Part shown: piece by piece, positions 44,722 to 54,061 of the stretch | Position numbering within the stretch: position 1 is the first letter of the stretch | Layout: every line of letters begins with the position of its first letter | Assembly (NCBI RefSeq): GCF_900169365.1 | Contig: NZ_FXZH01000002.1 | Coordinates: 62,001-126,000, forward strand | Source: Brevibacterium sp. 239c | Lineage (GTDB): Bacteria; Actinomycetota; Actinomycetes; Actinomycetales; Brevibacteriaceae | Direction of reading: 5' to 3' | DNA length: 64,000 nucleotides | Notes under the pieces: generated by a model | The model's database searches: none | Told to the model about the DNA's origin: nothing | What the model saw: the letters and a program-made list of their open reading frames with translations, nothing else | Position numbers and translations under genes: made by a program

Positions 44722-45693
44722 ATGACCAGACCACGTGAGATCGGCGTCAACACCTGGGTGTGGACATCTCCGCTGACCACGGAGAGCCTCGGCGATCTGG
44801 CGGACCGAGCCCGAGGATTCGGGTTCGGTCTGCTGGAGCTGCCCGTCGAGCGCCCGGGTGATTGGGATCCAGATGTCACCGCCGAGGTGCTCGCTGAGTT
44901 CGGCATGGGTGCCCGGATCGTGGGAGCGATGGGGCCAGGTCGTGACCTCATCGACCCGCTCTACCGTGCCGACACCCAGGATTACCTGCGGCATTGTGTC
45001 GATGTGGCTCTCCAAGTAGGTTCACCCACCGTGGCTGGACCGTTCACCGCGGCGACGGGCCGAGTCTGGCGGATGGATGCCGACGAGCGCAGAAAGGTCA
45101 TTGACACGCTGCGGGAAGCACTGCGACCCGTGGCCGACTACGCCGCCGAACGAGCCGTGACCCTGGCCGTGGAACCGCTCAATCGCTATGAGACTAGCAT
45201 CATCAACACCGTCGACCAGGCACTTGAGGCCCTGGAGCCTCTGCTGAGACGCGGAGTCGGGCTGGCACTCGACAGCTACCACCTCAACATCGAAGAGCGC
45301 TCGCCGGCAGCCGCGATCCGAGCCGCCGGCGCTCACTGTCGGGTCGTGCAGGTGTGCGGCAACGATCGCGGACCCATCGGCGGTGACCATACGGACTGGG
45401 ATGCCTTCTTCGACGCACTCGACGACATCTCCTACGCAGGGGCTCTGACATTGGAGAGCTTCACCGCAGACAACGACACCATCGCCGTGGCCGCATCCAT
45501 CTGGCGTCCCTTGGCGAAGACGCAGGACGAGCTGGCGCGGGCCAGCGCCGAGTTTCTGACCGAACTGCAGCGTCGGCGAGCCTCCACAGCAGCGAATATC
45601 GACGAGACAGCGAACATGAACGAGCCAGCGAAGATGGACGAGCCAGCGAAGATGGACGACCCAGTGAATCCAACTGCAAAGGAGCAGCAATGA
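44722..45693 (+). CDS. Xylose-isomerase-like TIM-barrel epimerase (tagatose-3-epimerase-like)
   Basis: 323 residues. The metal ligands of D-tagatose/allulose 3-epimerases are recognisable: Glu in LAVEPLNRYE (near 153), Asp and His in LALDSYHLNIEE (near 185-188), His in GGDHTDWD, and Glu in LTLESF (near 245). It probably moves a keto group or inverts C3 of a sugar. The C-terminus carries a six-residue repeat, E-P/T-A-K/N-M-D/N three times. The end overlaps the next gene by 4 bp. Confidence 0.88.
   Translation: MTRPREIGVNTWVWTSPLTTESLGDLADRARGFGFGLLELPVERPGDWDPDVTAEVLAEFGMGARIVGAMGPGRDLIDPLYRADTQDYLRHCVDVALQVGSPTVAGPFTAATGRVWRMDADERRKVIDTLREALRPVADYAAERAVTLAVEPLNRYETSIINTVDQALEALEPLLRRGVGLALDSYHLNIEERSPAAAIRAAGAHCRVVQVCGNDRGPIGGDHTDWDAFFDALDDISYAGALTLESFTADNDTIAVAASIWRPLAKTQDELARASAEFLTELQRRRASTAANIDETANMNEPAKMDEPAKMDDPVNPTAKEQQ
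45604..45657 (+). repeat. Three tandem 18-bp repeats in the epimerase gene
   Basis: Units at 45604-45621, 45622-45639 and 45640-45657; the last two are identical. They encode the six-residue repeat at the C-terminus. Confidence 0.85.
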
Positions 45694-46703
45694 CCGACTC
45701 ATCGCATCCAGTCACCCTATTCACGGGTCAATGGGCCGATCTGCCATTCGAGGAGGTGGCTCGGCTTGCCGCGTCGTGGGGATACGACGGGTTGGAGATC
45801 GCCTGCTCGGGTGATCACCTGGATTTGGCCCGAGCCGATGAGGATCCGGCGTACCTGGAGTCACGCCTCGATATTCTGGACAGGCACGGACTCAAGGTGT
45901 GGGCGATCTCTAACCACCTGGCGGGGCAGGCCGTCTGCGATGACCCCATCGACTTTCGCCATCAGGCGATCGTGCGTGACTATGTCTGGGGAGATGGTGA
46001 AGCGGAAGGCGTTCGCCGACGAGCGGCGGAGGATATGAAGCGGGCGGCACGAGTGGCCCGAAAACTCGGGGTCGACACGGTCGTCGGGTTCACCGGATCG
46101 AAGATCTGGCCGTACGTGGCGATGTTCCCGCCGGTGCCTGCCGAGGTCATCGATGCCGGCTACGAAGACTTCGCAGAACGCTGGAATCCCATCCTCGACG
46201 TCTTCGACGGTGAGGGGGTGCGCTTCGCTCACGAGGTTCATCCATCGGAGATCGCATACGACTATTGGACGACGGTACGGGCACTGGAGTGCATCGATCA
46301 CCGGGAAGCATTCGGTCTCAATTGGGACCCGAGCCACCTGCTGTGGCAGGGATTGGACACGATCGGCTTCATCACTGATTTCGCCGACCGCATCTACCAT
46401 GTCGACTGCAAAGACACACGGCTTCGGCCTGCGAGCGGACGAAGCGGAATCCTCGGGTCACATCTCCCCTGGGGCGAGCCTCGGCGAGGGTGGGATTTCG
46501 TGTCGACCGGACACGGGGACATGCACTGGGAGGACGCGTTTCGAGCGCTGAGGTCGATCGGCTACAGCGGGCCGATCTCGATCGAATGGGAAGACGCCGG
46601 AATGGATCGACTCCACGGTGCCGCCGAGGCGGTCGTGCGCATCCGTGAATTGCTGTGGAAGGGCCCCGAGACGTCCTTCGACGCGGCCTTCTCCAACCAG
46701 TAG
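45690..46703 (+). CDS. Second xylose-isomerase-like TIM-barrel protein (IolE-like)
   Basis: 337 residues. Metal-site motifs: FAHEVHPSEIAYDYW (Glu near 172), GLNWDPSHLLWQG (Asp/His near 213) and IYHVDCKDT (near 238), with a final SIEWEDAGMD. These resemble sugar isomerases and inosose dehydratase-like proteins. It overlaps the epimerase gene by 4 bp, so both act in the same route. It is convergent with the CUT1 permease gene, 28 bp away. Confidence 0.88.
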   Translation: MTDSSHPVTLFTGQWADLPFEEVARLAASWGYDGLEIACSGDHLDLARADEDPAYLESRLDILDRHGLKVWAISNHLAGQAVCDDPIDFRHQAIVRDYVWGDGEAEGVRRRAAEDMKRAARVARKLGVDTVVGFTGSKIWPYVAMFPPVPAEVIDAGYEDFAERWNPILDVFDGEGVRFAHEVHPSEIAYDYWTTVRALECIDHREAFGLNWDPSHLLWQGLDTIGFITDFADRIYHVDCKDTRLRPASGRSGILGSHLPWGEPRRGWDFVSTGHGDMHWEDAFRALRSIGYSGPISIEWEDAGMDRLHGAAEAVVRIRELLWKGPETSFDAAFSNQ

Positions 46704-46731
46704 CCGGTCACTCTCACACCGCCCGTGCTGC

Positions 46732-47670
46732 CTATTTGACGCCGCCGGTGGTGAGCCCGCCGACGAGGCGCTTTTCGATGAGCATGAACAGCAGCACGAC
46801 CGGCAGGATGCCGATGATCGAGACTCCGAAGACATACTGCCAGCTCGTCTCGTACTGCCCGACGAACTTCGTCAGCGCCACTGAGATCGGCTGATTGCCC
46901 GCGGTCGAGAGAATGACAAGTGATGCGGCGAACTCGTTCCAGCACGCCACGAAGGTGAAGATGATCGCCGTGACGATGCCCGGCCACACGAGGGGCAGAT
47001 TGATCCGGAACAGAACGGACATCTGCGAGGCACCGTCCATGCGAGCAGCCTCGTCGATCTCCTTCGGAATCCCGGCGAAGAACGAGTGCATGATCCAGGT
47101 CGCGAACGACAGGTTGAATGCGGCGTTGACCACGATCATCGCTGCCCATGTGTCATTCATTCCCAGCATCGAGAACTGGCGGAACAAGCCCGAGGTGAGC
47201 ACCGCCGGCTGCAGCATCTGCGTGACGATGACGAGGAAGAGGAAGACCATCCGTCCGGGGAACTTGAACCGGGCTGTGTAATAGGCCGCCGGCAGGGCGA
47301 CAGCGAGGACGAGCAATGTCGCACACACCGCGATGATGACCGTCGAGATCATGTTCTGCACGAGCGGCGTCTCCGGAGTCGACCACATGTCGACGAAGTT
47401 CTCCCAGTGCCATTCCTGCGGGAAATACGTCGGATCGACGGACCTGATCTGCGACTTCGTCTTCACCGAACCGAAGAACATGATGAGGTAGGGCAGGATG
47501 AAGACCGCGAGTATGAAGAACCCGACGGCCATGCGCAGAATCACGGTGCCCAGGGGGACCTTGTCGGCGGTGTAGCGGCGGGTGCGCGGAACCGGTCCAG
47601 ATCCGGATCCTGATCCGCCGTTATTGTCCACCGGCGAGGTGGTGGCAGGAGAAGTCGGTGCAGCTTCCAT
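46732..47670 (-). CDS. Carbohydrate ABC transporter permease, CUT1 (MalG-like)
   Basis: 312 residues with six helices and the EAA loop: IPKEIDEAARMDGASQMSVLFRI near 205, and NLPLVWPGI after it. The N-terminus carries a Gly/Ser-rich cytoplasmic tail. It lies one base behind the MalF-like permease in the same operon. The substrate is unknown. Confidence 0.94.
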   Translation of the reverse strand: MEAAPTSPATTSPVDNNGGSGSGSGPVPRTRRYTADKVPLGTVILRMAVGFFILAVFILPYLIMFFGSVKTKSQIRSVDPTYFPQEWHWENFVDMWSTPETPLVQNMISTVIIAVCATLLVLAVALPAAYYTARFKFPGRMVFLFLVIVTQMLQPAVLTSGLFRQFSMLGMNDTWAAMIVVNAAFNLSFATWIMHSFFAGIPKEIDEAARMDGASQMSVLFRINLPLVWPGIVTAIIFTFVACWNEFAASLVILSTAGNQPISVALTKFVGQYETSWQYVFGVSIIGILPVVLLFMLIEKRLVGGLTTGGVK

Positions 47671-47671
47671 A

Positions 47672-48712
47672 TCAGACCTCTCGCATGGGTTTGACGACTT
47701 TGACGTAGACGATGACGACGACGATCACGATGAGGAAGGCGATGACGGACAGGGCACTGGCCACATCGACCTTTCGGTGCAGCTCGATGTACTTGAAGAT
47801 GAGCGTCATGATCGTGTCCGCGCCGTACCCGGGGATCGACCCGGTCATCACTTTGAGGATCGGCAGCGAATTGAAGACGTTGATGATGTTGATGAGCACA
47901 GCGACGCTGAGTGCGCCACGCAGCTGCGGCAGGACCACCGCGAAATACGTGCGGATGGGGCCGGCGCCGTCCATCTTCGCAGCCTCGACCGTATCGACGG
48001 GCACCGTGGCCAACCCCGCCAGCAGGGTATATGTCGTGAACGGCAGAGACACGAAGATCGCAATGACGATTGACCAGATGAATCCAGTCGTCGGGTTCTT
48101 CGTCCATCCGTATCCGGTCGAATTTTCGATGAAGCCGACATCGACGAGGAACTTGTTGATCACTCCGAAATACGGTTCGAGGCCGTAGTAGAAGACCATG
48201 GTCGTCATCACCACCGAGGCGGCCCACGGGATGATCACGGCCATGCGGACCAGCTGGCGACCTGGGAATGCCTTGTTGAGCACCTGTGCAAGACCCAGGG
48301 AGATCACGACGGTGAGACCGACAGCGGCCACGACCCACACGAAGGTTCGGAAGATGATCGGCCAGAACTGAGAGAAGCCGAACACCTCGGCGTAGTTGGC
48401 GAAGCCCACCGAGCCTTTGTCGAGACCAGAAATCGCGAGGTCCCTGGTTGAGTTGAAGAACATCAGCCCGGCGGGGAAGAACACGACCCCGACAATGAGG
48501 ATGAGCGCGGGGGCCAGCCAAGGCAGGGCCCGCAGCGTGTCCTTCCAGCCGACCTGACCACGCACGACACCTCTGCCCCCACGAGCTGCACCGATTTTGC
48601 TGGTGCCGCGGTTTGCAGCGCCACGTTCAGTGACGCCACCATCAGCGGTGTCCCGGCCGCCGATGGTGCCGACGTCTGAACCCGACTGCGAGTCGGAGGT
48701 CGCGCGACTCAC
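47672..48712 (-). CDS. Carbohydrate ABC transporter permease, CUT1 (MalF-like)
   Basis: 346 residues with six core helices and the EAA loop VPVDTVEAAKMDGAGPIRTYF near 250. The first 55 residues are a Gly/Arg/Ala-rich hydrophilic stretch. It overlaps the binding-protein gene by 4 bp. Confidence 0.94.
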   Translation of the reverse strand: MSRATSDSQSGSDVGTIGGRDTADGGVTERGAANRGTSKIGAARGGRGVVRGQVGWKDTLRALPWLAPALILIVGVVFFPAGLMFFNSTRDLAISGLDKGSVGFANYAEVFGFSQFWPIIFRTFVWVVAAVGLTVVISLGLAQVLNKAFPGRQLVRMAVIIPWAASVVMTTMVFYYGLEPYFGVINKFLVDVGFIENSTGYGWTKNPTTGFIWSIVIAIFVSLPFTTYTLLAGLATVPVDTVEAAKMDGAGPIRTYFAVVLPQLRGALSVAVLINIINVFNSLPILKVMTGSIPGYGADTIMTLIFKYIELHRKVDVASALSVIAFLIVIVVVIVYVKVVKPMREV

Positions 48713-49950
48713 CCTTCGTCGACCTGATCCTGGATCTGCTTGAGGACATCAGCGGCCGGCTTGGATTCGAGTTCACCGAAGAGTGACTTGAACGCACCGT
48801 CCGCGGCAGACCACTTCGAGTTGGTCGACGGGTAGAACTTCGAATCGGGCAGCAGGTCGAGGAATGGTTTGAGGTCCTCATCGGACTCAAGCTTCTTCGA
48901 ACCGGACTTCGTCACGGGCAGGAAGCCCTCAGCCTCGACCCAGGGGAGATAGTTGTCGGTGGTGTAGAAGTAGTCGAAGAACTTGGTGATCGCCTCGGCC
49001 TTGTCGTCGTCGTTCTTGAACGCCATGAGCTGGTCACCGACGCCTAGGGTCATCGCCGATCCGTCCTTCGTCGGGATCGGGACGACCGAGTAGTCGAGGT
49101 CAGGGTTGGACTCCTCGATCTGGCCGACTGTAGGGGGAAGGCCGACCTGCATGCCGATCTTTCCCTGGACGAAGATGTCGAGGAGCGGCGTGCGCTGAGA
49201 GGATCCTGGGTCATCCTGCGTTGCACCGGCATCGATCATCTTCTTGATCTGCTCGGCACCCGCCTTGTTCTCCGGGGAATCGATCGTGATCTTCTTTTCG
49301 TCGCCGAAGGTGCCTCCTCCGCCCCACAGCCAGATTGCGGCTTCGGCCTGAGCCTCCTCGGATCCCAGCGGCATGCCGTATCCGGCGACCCCATCACCGA
49401 GTTTGGAGACCTTCTTGGACGCGGAGAGGAGCTCGTCCCAATCTTTGGGTGCCTCTTTCACGCCGGCCTTGTCGAGCAGTTCGTTGTTGACGAACAGTGC
49501 CCTCACCGAGGCGATGAGGGGGACGGCGTAGGCCGTGCCGTCTAGGGTCTCATTCTTGAGGAATCCCTCGTCGAAGTCCGACATGGTCTCGGGGCTCGTG
49601 ACCTCTTCGGCCTTGTAGAGCAGGTCGTCAGAGGCGAAGCCGGTGAAGGGGCCGCCGTTGTAGATGTCGGGAGCCTCGCCGGCCTGGATCTTCGTTGACA
49701 CGACCTTTTCGAGGTTGTCCCAGGACTGCACCTCGAGATTGACCTTGATGTCGTCGTTCTCTTTCTCGAATCCCTTGATGACGTCCTCCCACAGTCCCTT
49801 CGTTGCGTCGGAATACGTGGGTACGAGGAAGTCCAGGGTGGTCTTGTCTGTATCGCCGTCGGAACTGGATCCTCCGAAACCGCAGCCGGATATCGTCATC
49901 GACAGGGCTGCAGCGGCGGCGAGGATGCCAAGGCTGCGTGTTCTCTTCAT
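48709..49950 (-). CDS. Sugar-binding lipoprotein of the CUT1 transporter
   Basis: 413 residues. The lipobox is SMTISGC with Cys 23. The mature protein is a type-1 extracellular solute-binding protein (MalE/UgpB-like): FLVPTYSDATKGLWEDVIKGFEKEN at the start and a C-terminal FFDYFYTTDNY segment. GGAG eight bases before the ATG supports the start. It is divergent from the ATPase gene across a 260-bp AT-rich regulatory region. Confidence 0.93.
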   Translation of the reverse strand: MKRTRSLGILAAAAALSMTISGCGFGGSSSDGDTDKTTLDFLVPTYSDATKGLWEDVIKGFEKENDDIKVNLEVQSWDNLEKVVSTKIQAGEAPDIYNGGPFTGFASDDLLYKAEEVTSPETMSDFDEGFLKNETLDGTAYAVPLIASVRALFVNNELLDKAGVKEAPKDWDELLSASKKVSKLGDGVAGYGMPLGSEEAQAEAAIWLWGGGGTFGDEKKITIDSPENKAGAEQIKKMIDAGATQDDPGSSQRTPLLDIFVQGKIGMQVGLPPTVGQIEESNPDLDYSVVPIPTKDGSAMTLGVGDQLMAFKNDDDKAEAITKFFDYFYTTDNYLPWVEAEGFLPVTKSGSKKLESDEDLKPFLDLLPDSKFYPSTNSKWSAADGAFKSLFGELESKPAADVLKQIQDQVDEG

Positions 49951-50071
49951 ATGCTGTTCTCCGTGACCAGAATTGGTGTATCCGATGTCCCAGTCGCCGT
50001 CGACTCGTCACATTGACCAGAACAGATGCAATGAATGAAAGTATGTAGTGAGTAGGGTCACAGGTCAAGTA

Positions 50072-50077
50072 TATAAT
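50072..50077 (+). promoter_or_regulatory. Possible -10 (TATAAT) in the divergent CUT1/ATPase region
   Basis: A perfect TATAAT lies in a 260-bp AT-rich stretch between the binding protein and ATPase genes, though a good -35 is not clear. On the other strand TATACT (50068-50073) overlaps it. Two AGGTCAA copies (50062 and 50097) flank the site and might be operator halves. Confidence 0.35.
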
Positions 50078-50210
50078 CGCATCAGTGATGTAATTGAGGT
50101 CAAATCGAGCATTTTGGCGTATTGTTTATCATACTTTCGTGCAAGACTATGCTCTAAGTTTGGTTTTCTAAGGAAGTAGTTCTCAACGGTGAGGCGAGTG
50201 AAGGAAGTCT

Positions 50211-51305
50211 ATGGTCAACGTTTCATTGAGCGGTGTGGGGCTGAATTATCCGGGCACGGACCGTCCTGCTGTCTCAGATGTCGATCTCGACGTCGTCGAC
50301 GGTGAGTTCCTCGTCCTTGTCGGACCGTCGGGATGTGGCAAGTCGACAACGCTGCGAATGCTGGCAGGACTCGAATTTCCGAGCGTCGGCAGTATTCTCT
50401 TCGACGGTGAAGACGTCACCGATGTCTCCGCCAAGGTGAGGGACGTGGCGATGGTGTTCCAGTCCTATGCCCTCTATCCCCATATGACTGTCTCGGAGAA
50501 TATGGAGTTCGCTCTCAAGAATGCCGGTATGCCCAAGGCGCAACGACGGGACCTGGTCGCCGAGGCTGCGGCGATGTTGGAGTTGGAAGATCTGCTCGAG
50601 CGCAAGCCCAAGGCTCTCTCCGGCGGTCAACGTCAGCGGGTGGCGATGGGGCGCGCAATTGTCCGACGCCCCAAGGTGTTTCTCATGGACGAGCCCCTGT
50701 CGAACCTCGATGCGAAGCTGCGAGTGCAGACGCGCGCGCAGATCTCGGCACTGCAGAGCAAGCTCGGTGTCACCACGGTCTACGTCACGCATGATCAGAC
50801 CGAGGCGATGACGATGGGCGATCGGGTCGTGGTGATGAACGAGGGGCACATCGAACAGATCGGTACCCCGCGGGAACTCTACAACTCTCCGGCTACTCTC
50901 TTCGTCGCCGCATTCATCGGATCCCCGACGATGAATCTCATTTCCGCAACGCGGAACGCAGATGGCAGTGCGAGCGGTTCTGGAATCACCGTGCCTCTGC
51001 GCTCGGATCTTCCAGACTCGAGTGACGAGATCGTGCTCGGAGTCCGTCCTGAGGACTTCTCCGTGACCCCGGGTGAGGGCACCAGCCCACTCGACCTCGA
51101 GATCTCCCTCGTCGAGGAGCTCGGCTCCGACACCTTTGTCTACGGCACCACCCCGAATCAGGATCCCCTGCGATTGCGGGACAAACCTTTCGTTGCACGC
51201 CTGAGCAAGGGCGGAGTGCCCCGCCGGGGTGAGCGGCTGACCGTCCATATCGACCCCACTCAGGTCCGAGTCTTCGATTCCCAGACGCAGCAGCTGGTCG
51301 GCTGA
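50211..51305 (+). CDS. ABC transporter ATP-binding protein, MsmK/UgpC-like
   Basis: 364 residues with the MalK/UgpC layout. Walker A GPSGCGKST (near 40), signature LSGGQRQRVAMGRAI (near 138), Walker B LMDEPLSNLD, then a TOBE-type C-terminal half (GVRPEDFS near 280). The divergent position beside the CUT1 permeases suggests it energises them, but MsmK-type ATPases can also serve several importers. AAGGAAG before the ATG is a good ribosome site. Confidence 0.94.
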   Translation: MVNVSLSGVGLNYPGTDRPAVSDVDLDVVDGEFLVLVGPSGCGKSTTLRMLAGLEFPSVGSILFDGEDVTDVSAKVRDVAMVFQSYALYPHMTVSENMEFALKNAGMPKAQRRDLVAEAAAMLELEDLLERKPKALSGGQRQRVAMGRAIVRRPKVFLMDEPLSNLDAKLRVQTRAQISALQSKLGVTTVYVTHDQTEAMTMGDRVVVMNEGHIEQIGTPRELYNSPATLFVAAFIGSPTMNLISATRNADGSASGSGITVPLRSDLPDSSDEIVLGVRPEDFSVTPGEGTSPLDLEISLVEELGSDTFVYGTTPNQDPLRLRDKPFVARLSKGGVPRRGERLTVHIDPTQVRVFDSQTQQLVG

Positions 51306-51336
51306 GTCGGTGACTGACGCCGAACAGCGTCAGCAG

Positions 51337-51429
51337 CTGGAACTGAACGGTGTCACTGGCTGGAACTGAACGGTGTCACCGGCTGGATCCGAACGGTGTC
51401 ACCGGGCTGGCACCGAACACTTTCACTGG
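51337..51429. repeat. Four tandem 23-24 bp repeats
   Basis: Units at 51337-51359, 51360-51382, 51383-51406 and 51407-51429 share CTGG, GAACGGTGTCAC and CGG blocks and lack unique spacers, so this is not a CRISPR array. The last unit contains the lysE stop. Multiple short terminal repeats of this kind resemble one end of IS21-type elements, but no transposase is near. Confidence 0.75.
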
Positions 51430-52103
51430 CTGGCGAAGGCCAGGGTTCCGCCTAAGCCGATGAGCATGCCGCCGCCGATTCCACGGATACGCGACATCCG
51501 CCTCGGCGAGCGAGCGAACCAGCTTCTCGCCGTTCCGGCGATGAATGCCCAGGAGCCGTCGGAGAACAGGGCGAGGGCTTGGAAGAAGAGACCGAGGATG
51601 ATCATCTGCAGCGGCACATGTCCGGCTTCGATCGAGACGAATTGCGGGAGGGCCGCGACGAAGAAGATGATGGTCTTCGGGTTCGAGATGCCCACGATGA
51701 AGCCCTGCATGAACATTGAGCGGTAGCTGAGTTCGCGTCCGGCAGGGACAAAGGAATCCACCTCGCAGTCGCCGCTTGTGGCGAGTGTCGGGTCCTCGGG
51801 CACTTCATTGCCGATCTTGCGATGACGGATGCCCTGAACACCCAAGTACACGAGGTAGCCGGCGCCGAGGATCTTGACGATCGTGAAGATCACGACCGAC
51901 TGGGCGACGACCGTGCCCACTCCGAAAGCCACGGCCACAATGAGCGGGATGATGCCGACGCTGCCGCCGAGTACGCTCGTCAGGCCCGACCGTCGTCCAT
52001 GGGACAGTGATTGGCCGACCACGAAGAGCACTGTGGGCCCCGGGATCACGATGATGATGAGGGCGGCGGCGAGAAAAGCGAGAAGAGCGTCGGTGGTCGG
52101 CAC
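51423..52103 (-). CDS. LysE-family amino acid exporter
   Basis: 226 residues with six helices. Start: LLAFLAAALIIIVIPGPTVLFVVGQSL, then the RSGLTSVLGGS loop; a hydrophilic loop lies at 105-140. This is the RhtB/LysE pattern for export of amino acids or derivatives. No LysG-type regulator is next to it. Substrate unknown. Confidence 0.9.
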   Translation of the reverse strand: MPTTDALLAFLAAALIIIVIPGPTVLFVVGQSLSHGRRSGLTSVLGGSVGIIPLIVAVAFGVGTVVAQSVVIFTIVKILGAGYLVYLGVQGIRHRKIGNEVPEDPTLATSGDCEVDSFVPAGRELSYRSMFMQGFIVGISNPKTIIFFVAALPQFVSIEAGHVPLQMIILGLFFQALALFSDGSWAFIAGTARSWFARSPRRMSRIRGIGGGMLIGLGGTLAFASQ

Positions 52104-52312
52104 AGAAGAATTCTATGGTCGCGACTGAACCGCAGGTAAGGGGCTGACGCGGAGATTTCGATCACGTGACGGGTGCCGGGCGGGGAGATGTCGGGCGGGG
52201 AGACGTCGGGCGGAGGGGACCCTGAAGACTCCACTCAGACTCAATTCATAGACTGGGCCGCTATGAATGAGCAGCAGTTGTCTGTGGTGCGGACGATGTC
52301 GGCGGTGCCCGC

Positions 52313-53062
52313 GTGGATCTGAATCAAGGCCTATCGACATGGTGGGACGCCATCACGTCCGGATTCGGGCGCCAGGACGGCCTTGAGCCCGATGCCGTGC
52401 AGCTGCTCCTCGTCATCGGCATTCCTCTTCTCGTCACGCTGACGCCCGGAATCTGGCGCTTCTTCGGCATGTTCGTCACCTTCGTGCACGAACTCGGCCA
52501 CGCCTTCGCCGCGCTGATGACCGGTCGAGTCGTGAAGGGAATCTCCCTGAATTTCGACCACTCCGGACAGATGAACTCCTTCGGCAAGGTCGGCTTCTCC
52601 GCGACCTGGTCGGGCTTCTGGGGATATCCGGCACCCGGCGTCCTCGGATTGGTCCTCATCACCTCGGCGACTCAGGGCTGGGCTCCTCTGGCGCTGTCGG
52701 TCGGTGCCCTCATCCTGCTTGTTGCGCTCATCTTCATCCGGAACCTCGCGGGCGCCTTGATCGCGGTGGTCACGGCTGTGGCCGCGCAGCTCGTCGTCGT
52801 GTTCCTGCCGATCGAATGGATCTCCGTGTTCGTCGCCGGCCTGGGAACAGCTCTGGCTATCGGCTCGCTCAAGGACCTCGTCAAGGTCATCAGAGTCCAC
52901 ACCCGCAGGCGCCATATCCAGCAGTCCGACGCCTACATCCTCGCCCAGGGCTCCAGCCTGCCCGCGGGCGCCTGGCTGAGTCTGTTCGCGCTGGTCATCA
53001 TCGTCTGCGCGCTCGCCTCCACCTCCATCCTGTATTCGGCATCCACGCTTTCGCTCGGCTGA
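52313..53062 (+). CDS. M50-family metallopeptidase-like membrane protein
   Basis: 249 residues with about six helices. HELGH (His 59, Glu 60, His 63) in FVHELGHAFAALMTG forms the zinc motif. The family is the actinobacterial M50B-like group (site-2 protease fold). The start GTG at 52313 lacks a clear ribosome site; no other in-frame start exists back to the stop at 52268. A peptidase role is inferred only from the motif. Confidence 0.85.
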   Translation: MDLNQGLSTWWDAITSGFGRQDGLEPDAVQLLLVIGIPLLVTLTPGIWRFFGMFVTFVHELGHAFAALMTGRVVKGISLNFDHSGQMNSFGKVGFSATWSGFWGYPAPGVLGLVLITSATQGWAPLALSVGALILLVALIFIRNLAGALIAVVTAVAAQLVVVFLPIEWISVFVAGLGTALAIGSLKDLVKVIRVHTRRRHIQQSDAYILAQGSSLPAGAWLSLFALVIIVCALASTSILYSASTLSLG

Positions 53063-53162
53063 TCTGAGGCTGGGTGTTCCACGACCGATCTGAGGTCACT
53101 CGGGGCGGCTCGAGACCGAGGGCGGCGGCAGCTGGGTCAGTGCCGAATGGCAGAATCGGAGT

Positions 53163-53840
53163 ATGAATCTGAGCCCGAAGTATGCCGCTGTGTTGTTCGA
53201 CTGCGACGGAGTGCTCGTCGACTCTGAGCGCCTCACGAACACGGTTCTGTGGGAAATGCTCAATGAAATGGGGTGGCAGATCTCGCGGGAGGAGTGCATT
53301 TCCCGGTTCGTCGGGAAGATGCTCCGCGATGAGGCCGACGTCATCGAGGAACATTCCGGAGTCCGCATCGACGCGCAGTGGCTCAGCGAGTTCCGTGAGC
53401 GTCGCAATGACGCTCTCGAGGCTTCATTGGAAGCAATTCCGGGAGTCGCCGAGGCGGTTCGTGCCCTTGACGCCGCCTACCCCGGCCGGCTCGCGGTTGC
53501 ATCGAGCGCTGACCGTCCCAAGATCAACCTGCAGCTGCAGAAGATTGGACTTTTCGGCGTCTTCGACGGCCGGATCTTCTCCGGTATGGAGCTGCCGCAG
53601 TCGAAGCCGGCTCCGGATGTGTATCTGGCGGCCGCCGATGCTCTCGGCGTCGATCCTGCCGAGGCAGCAGTGATTGAGGATTCACCGACCGGTGTGAAAG
53701 CGGGAGTGGCGGCGGGCGCACACGTGCTCGGGTTCTGCCCTGACTCACCAGTCCACCAACGGCCCGAAGTGCTCGAAGACGTGGGAGTCCATGAGATCTT
53801 CACCGAGATGCAGCAGCTGCCGGGGTTGCTCCTGCGCTGA
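53163..53840 (+). CDS. HAD-family hydrolase (beta-phosphoglucomutase-like)
   Basis: 225 residues. Motif I FDCDGVLVDSE (Asp 13, Asp 15), motif II AVASSADR (Ser near 105), motif III with Lys of SKPAPDVYL, motif IV IEDSPTGVKAG. The cap type matches the phosphatase/phosphomutase subgroup. CAGAAT lies six bases upstream of the ATG and a weak GGAG lies close to it. Substrate unknown, perhaps a sugar phosphate. Confidence 0.92.
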   Translation: MNLSPKYAAVLFDCDGVLVDSERLTNTVLWEMLNEMGWQISREECISRFVGKMLRDEADVIEEHSGVRIDAQWLSEFRERRNDALEASLEAIPGVAEAVRALDAAYPGRLAVASSADRPKINLQLQKIGLFGVFDGRIFSGMELPQSKPAPDVYLAAADALGVDPAEAAVIEDSPTGVKAGVAAGAHVLGFCPDSPVHQRPEVLEDVGVHEIFTEMQQLPGLLLR

Positions 53841-54061
53841 TATTGCTGGATCTGGACGGAGTTCGCCGGGCCTGCTGGGAGGTGCGCCCGGATAGGTTGC
53901 TCAGTGAAAGTCGCTCAGACATCCAGGTCAATAAAGCGATGTGATCGAATCATTCTCGAACTAAACCACTGTTTGTGATCATATTGTGATGTTAACCACC
54001 GATGACTGCGACTAGAATTGAGGTAGGCACACACAGCGACGTGAAGATCAGGTGACCACCC
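53841..54061. other. AT-richer gap before the HNH gene
   Basis: Sequence around 53920-54030 is clearly richer in A/T than the neighbours (runs such as TTTGTGATCATATTGTGATG). It probably holds the promoter of the HNH gene. No gene is seen. Confidence 0.35.

Noticed and set aside
51337-51429. CRISPR array
   Set aside because: Repeats are directly adjacent without unique spacers and no cas genes are present.
52262-52321. A 19-codon ORF (MNEQQLSVV) before the M50-like gene
   Set aside because: Very short, no ribosome site, and overlaps the GTG start of the next gene; chance is likely.
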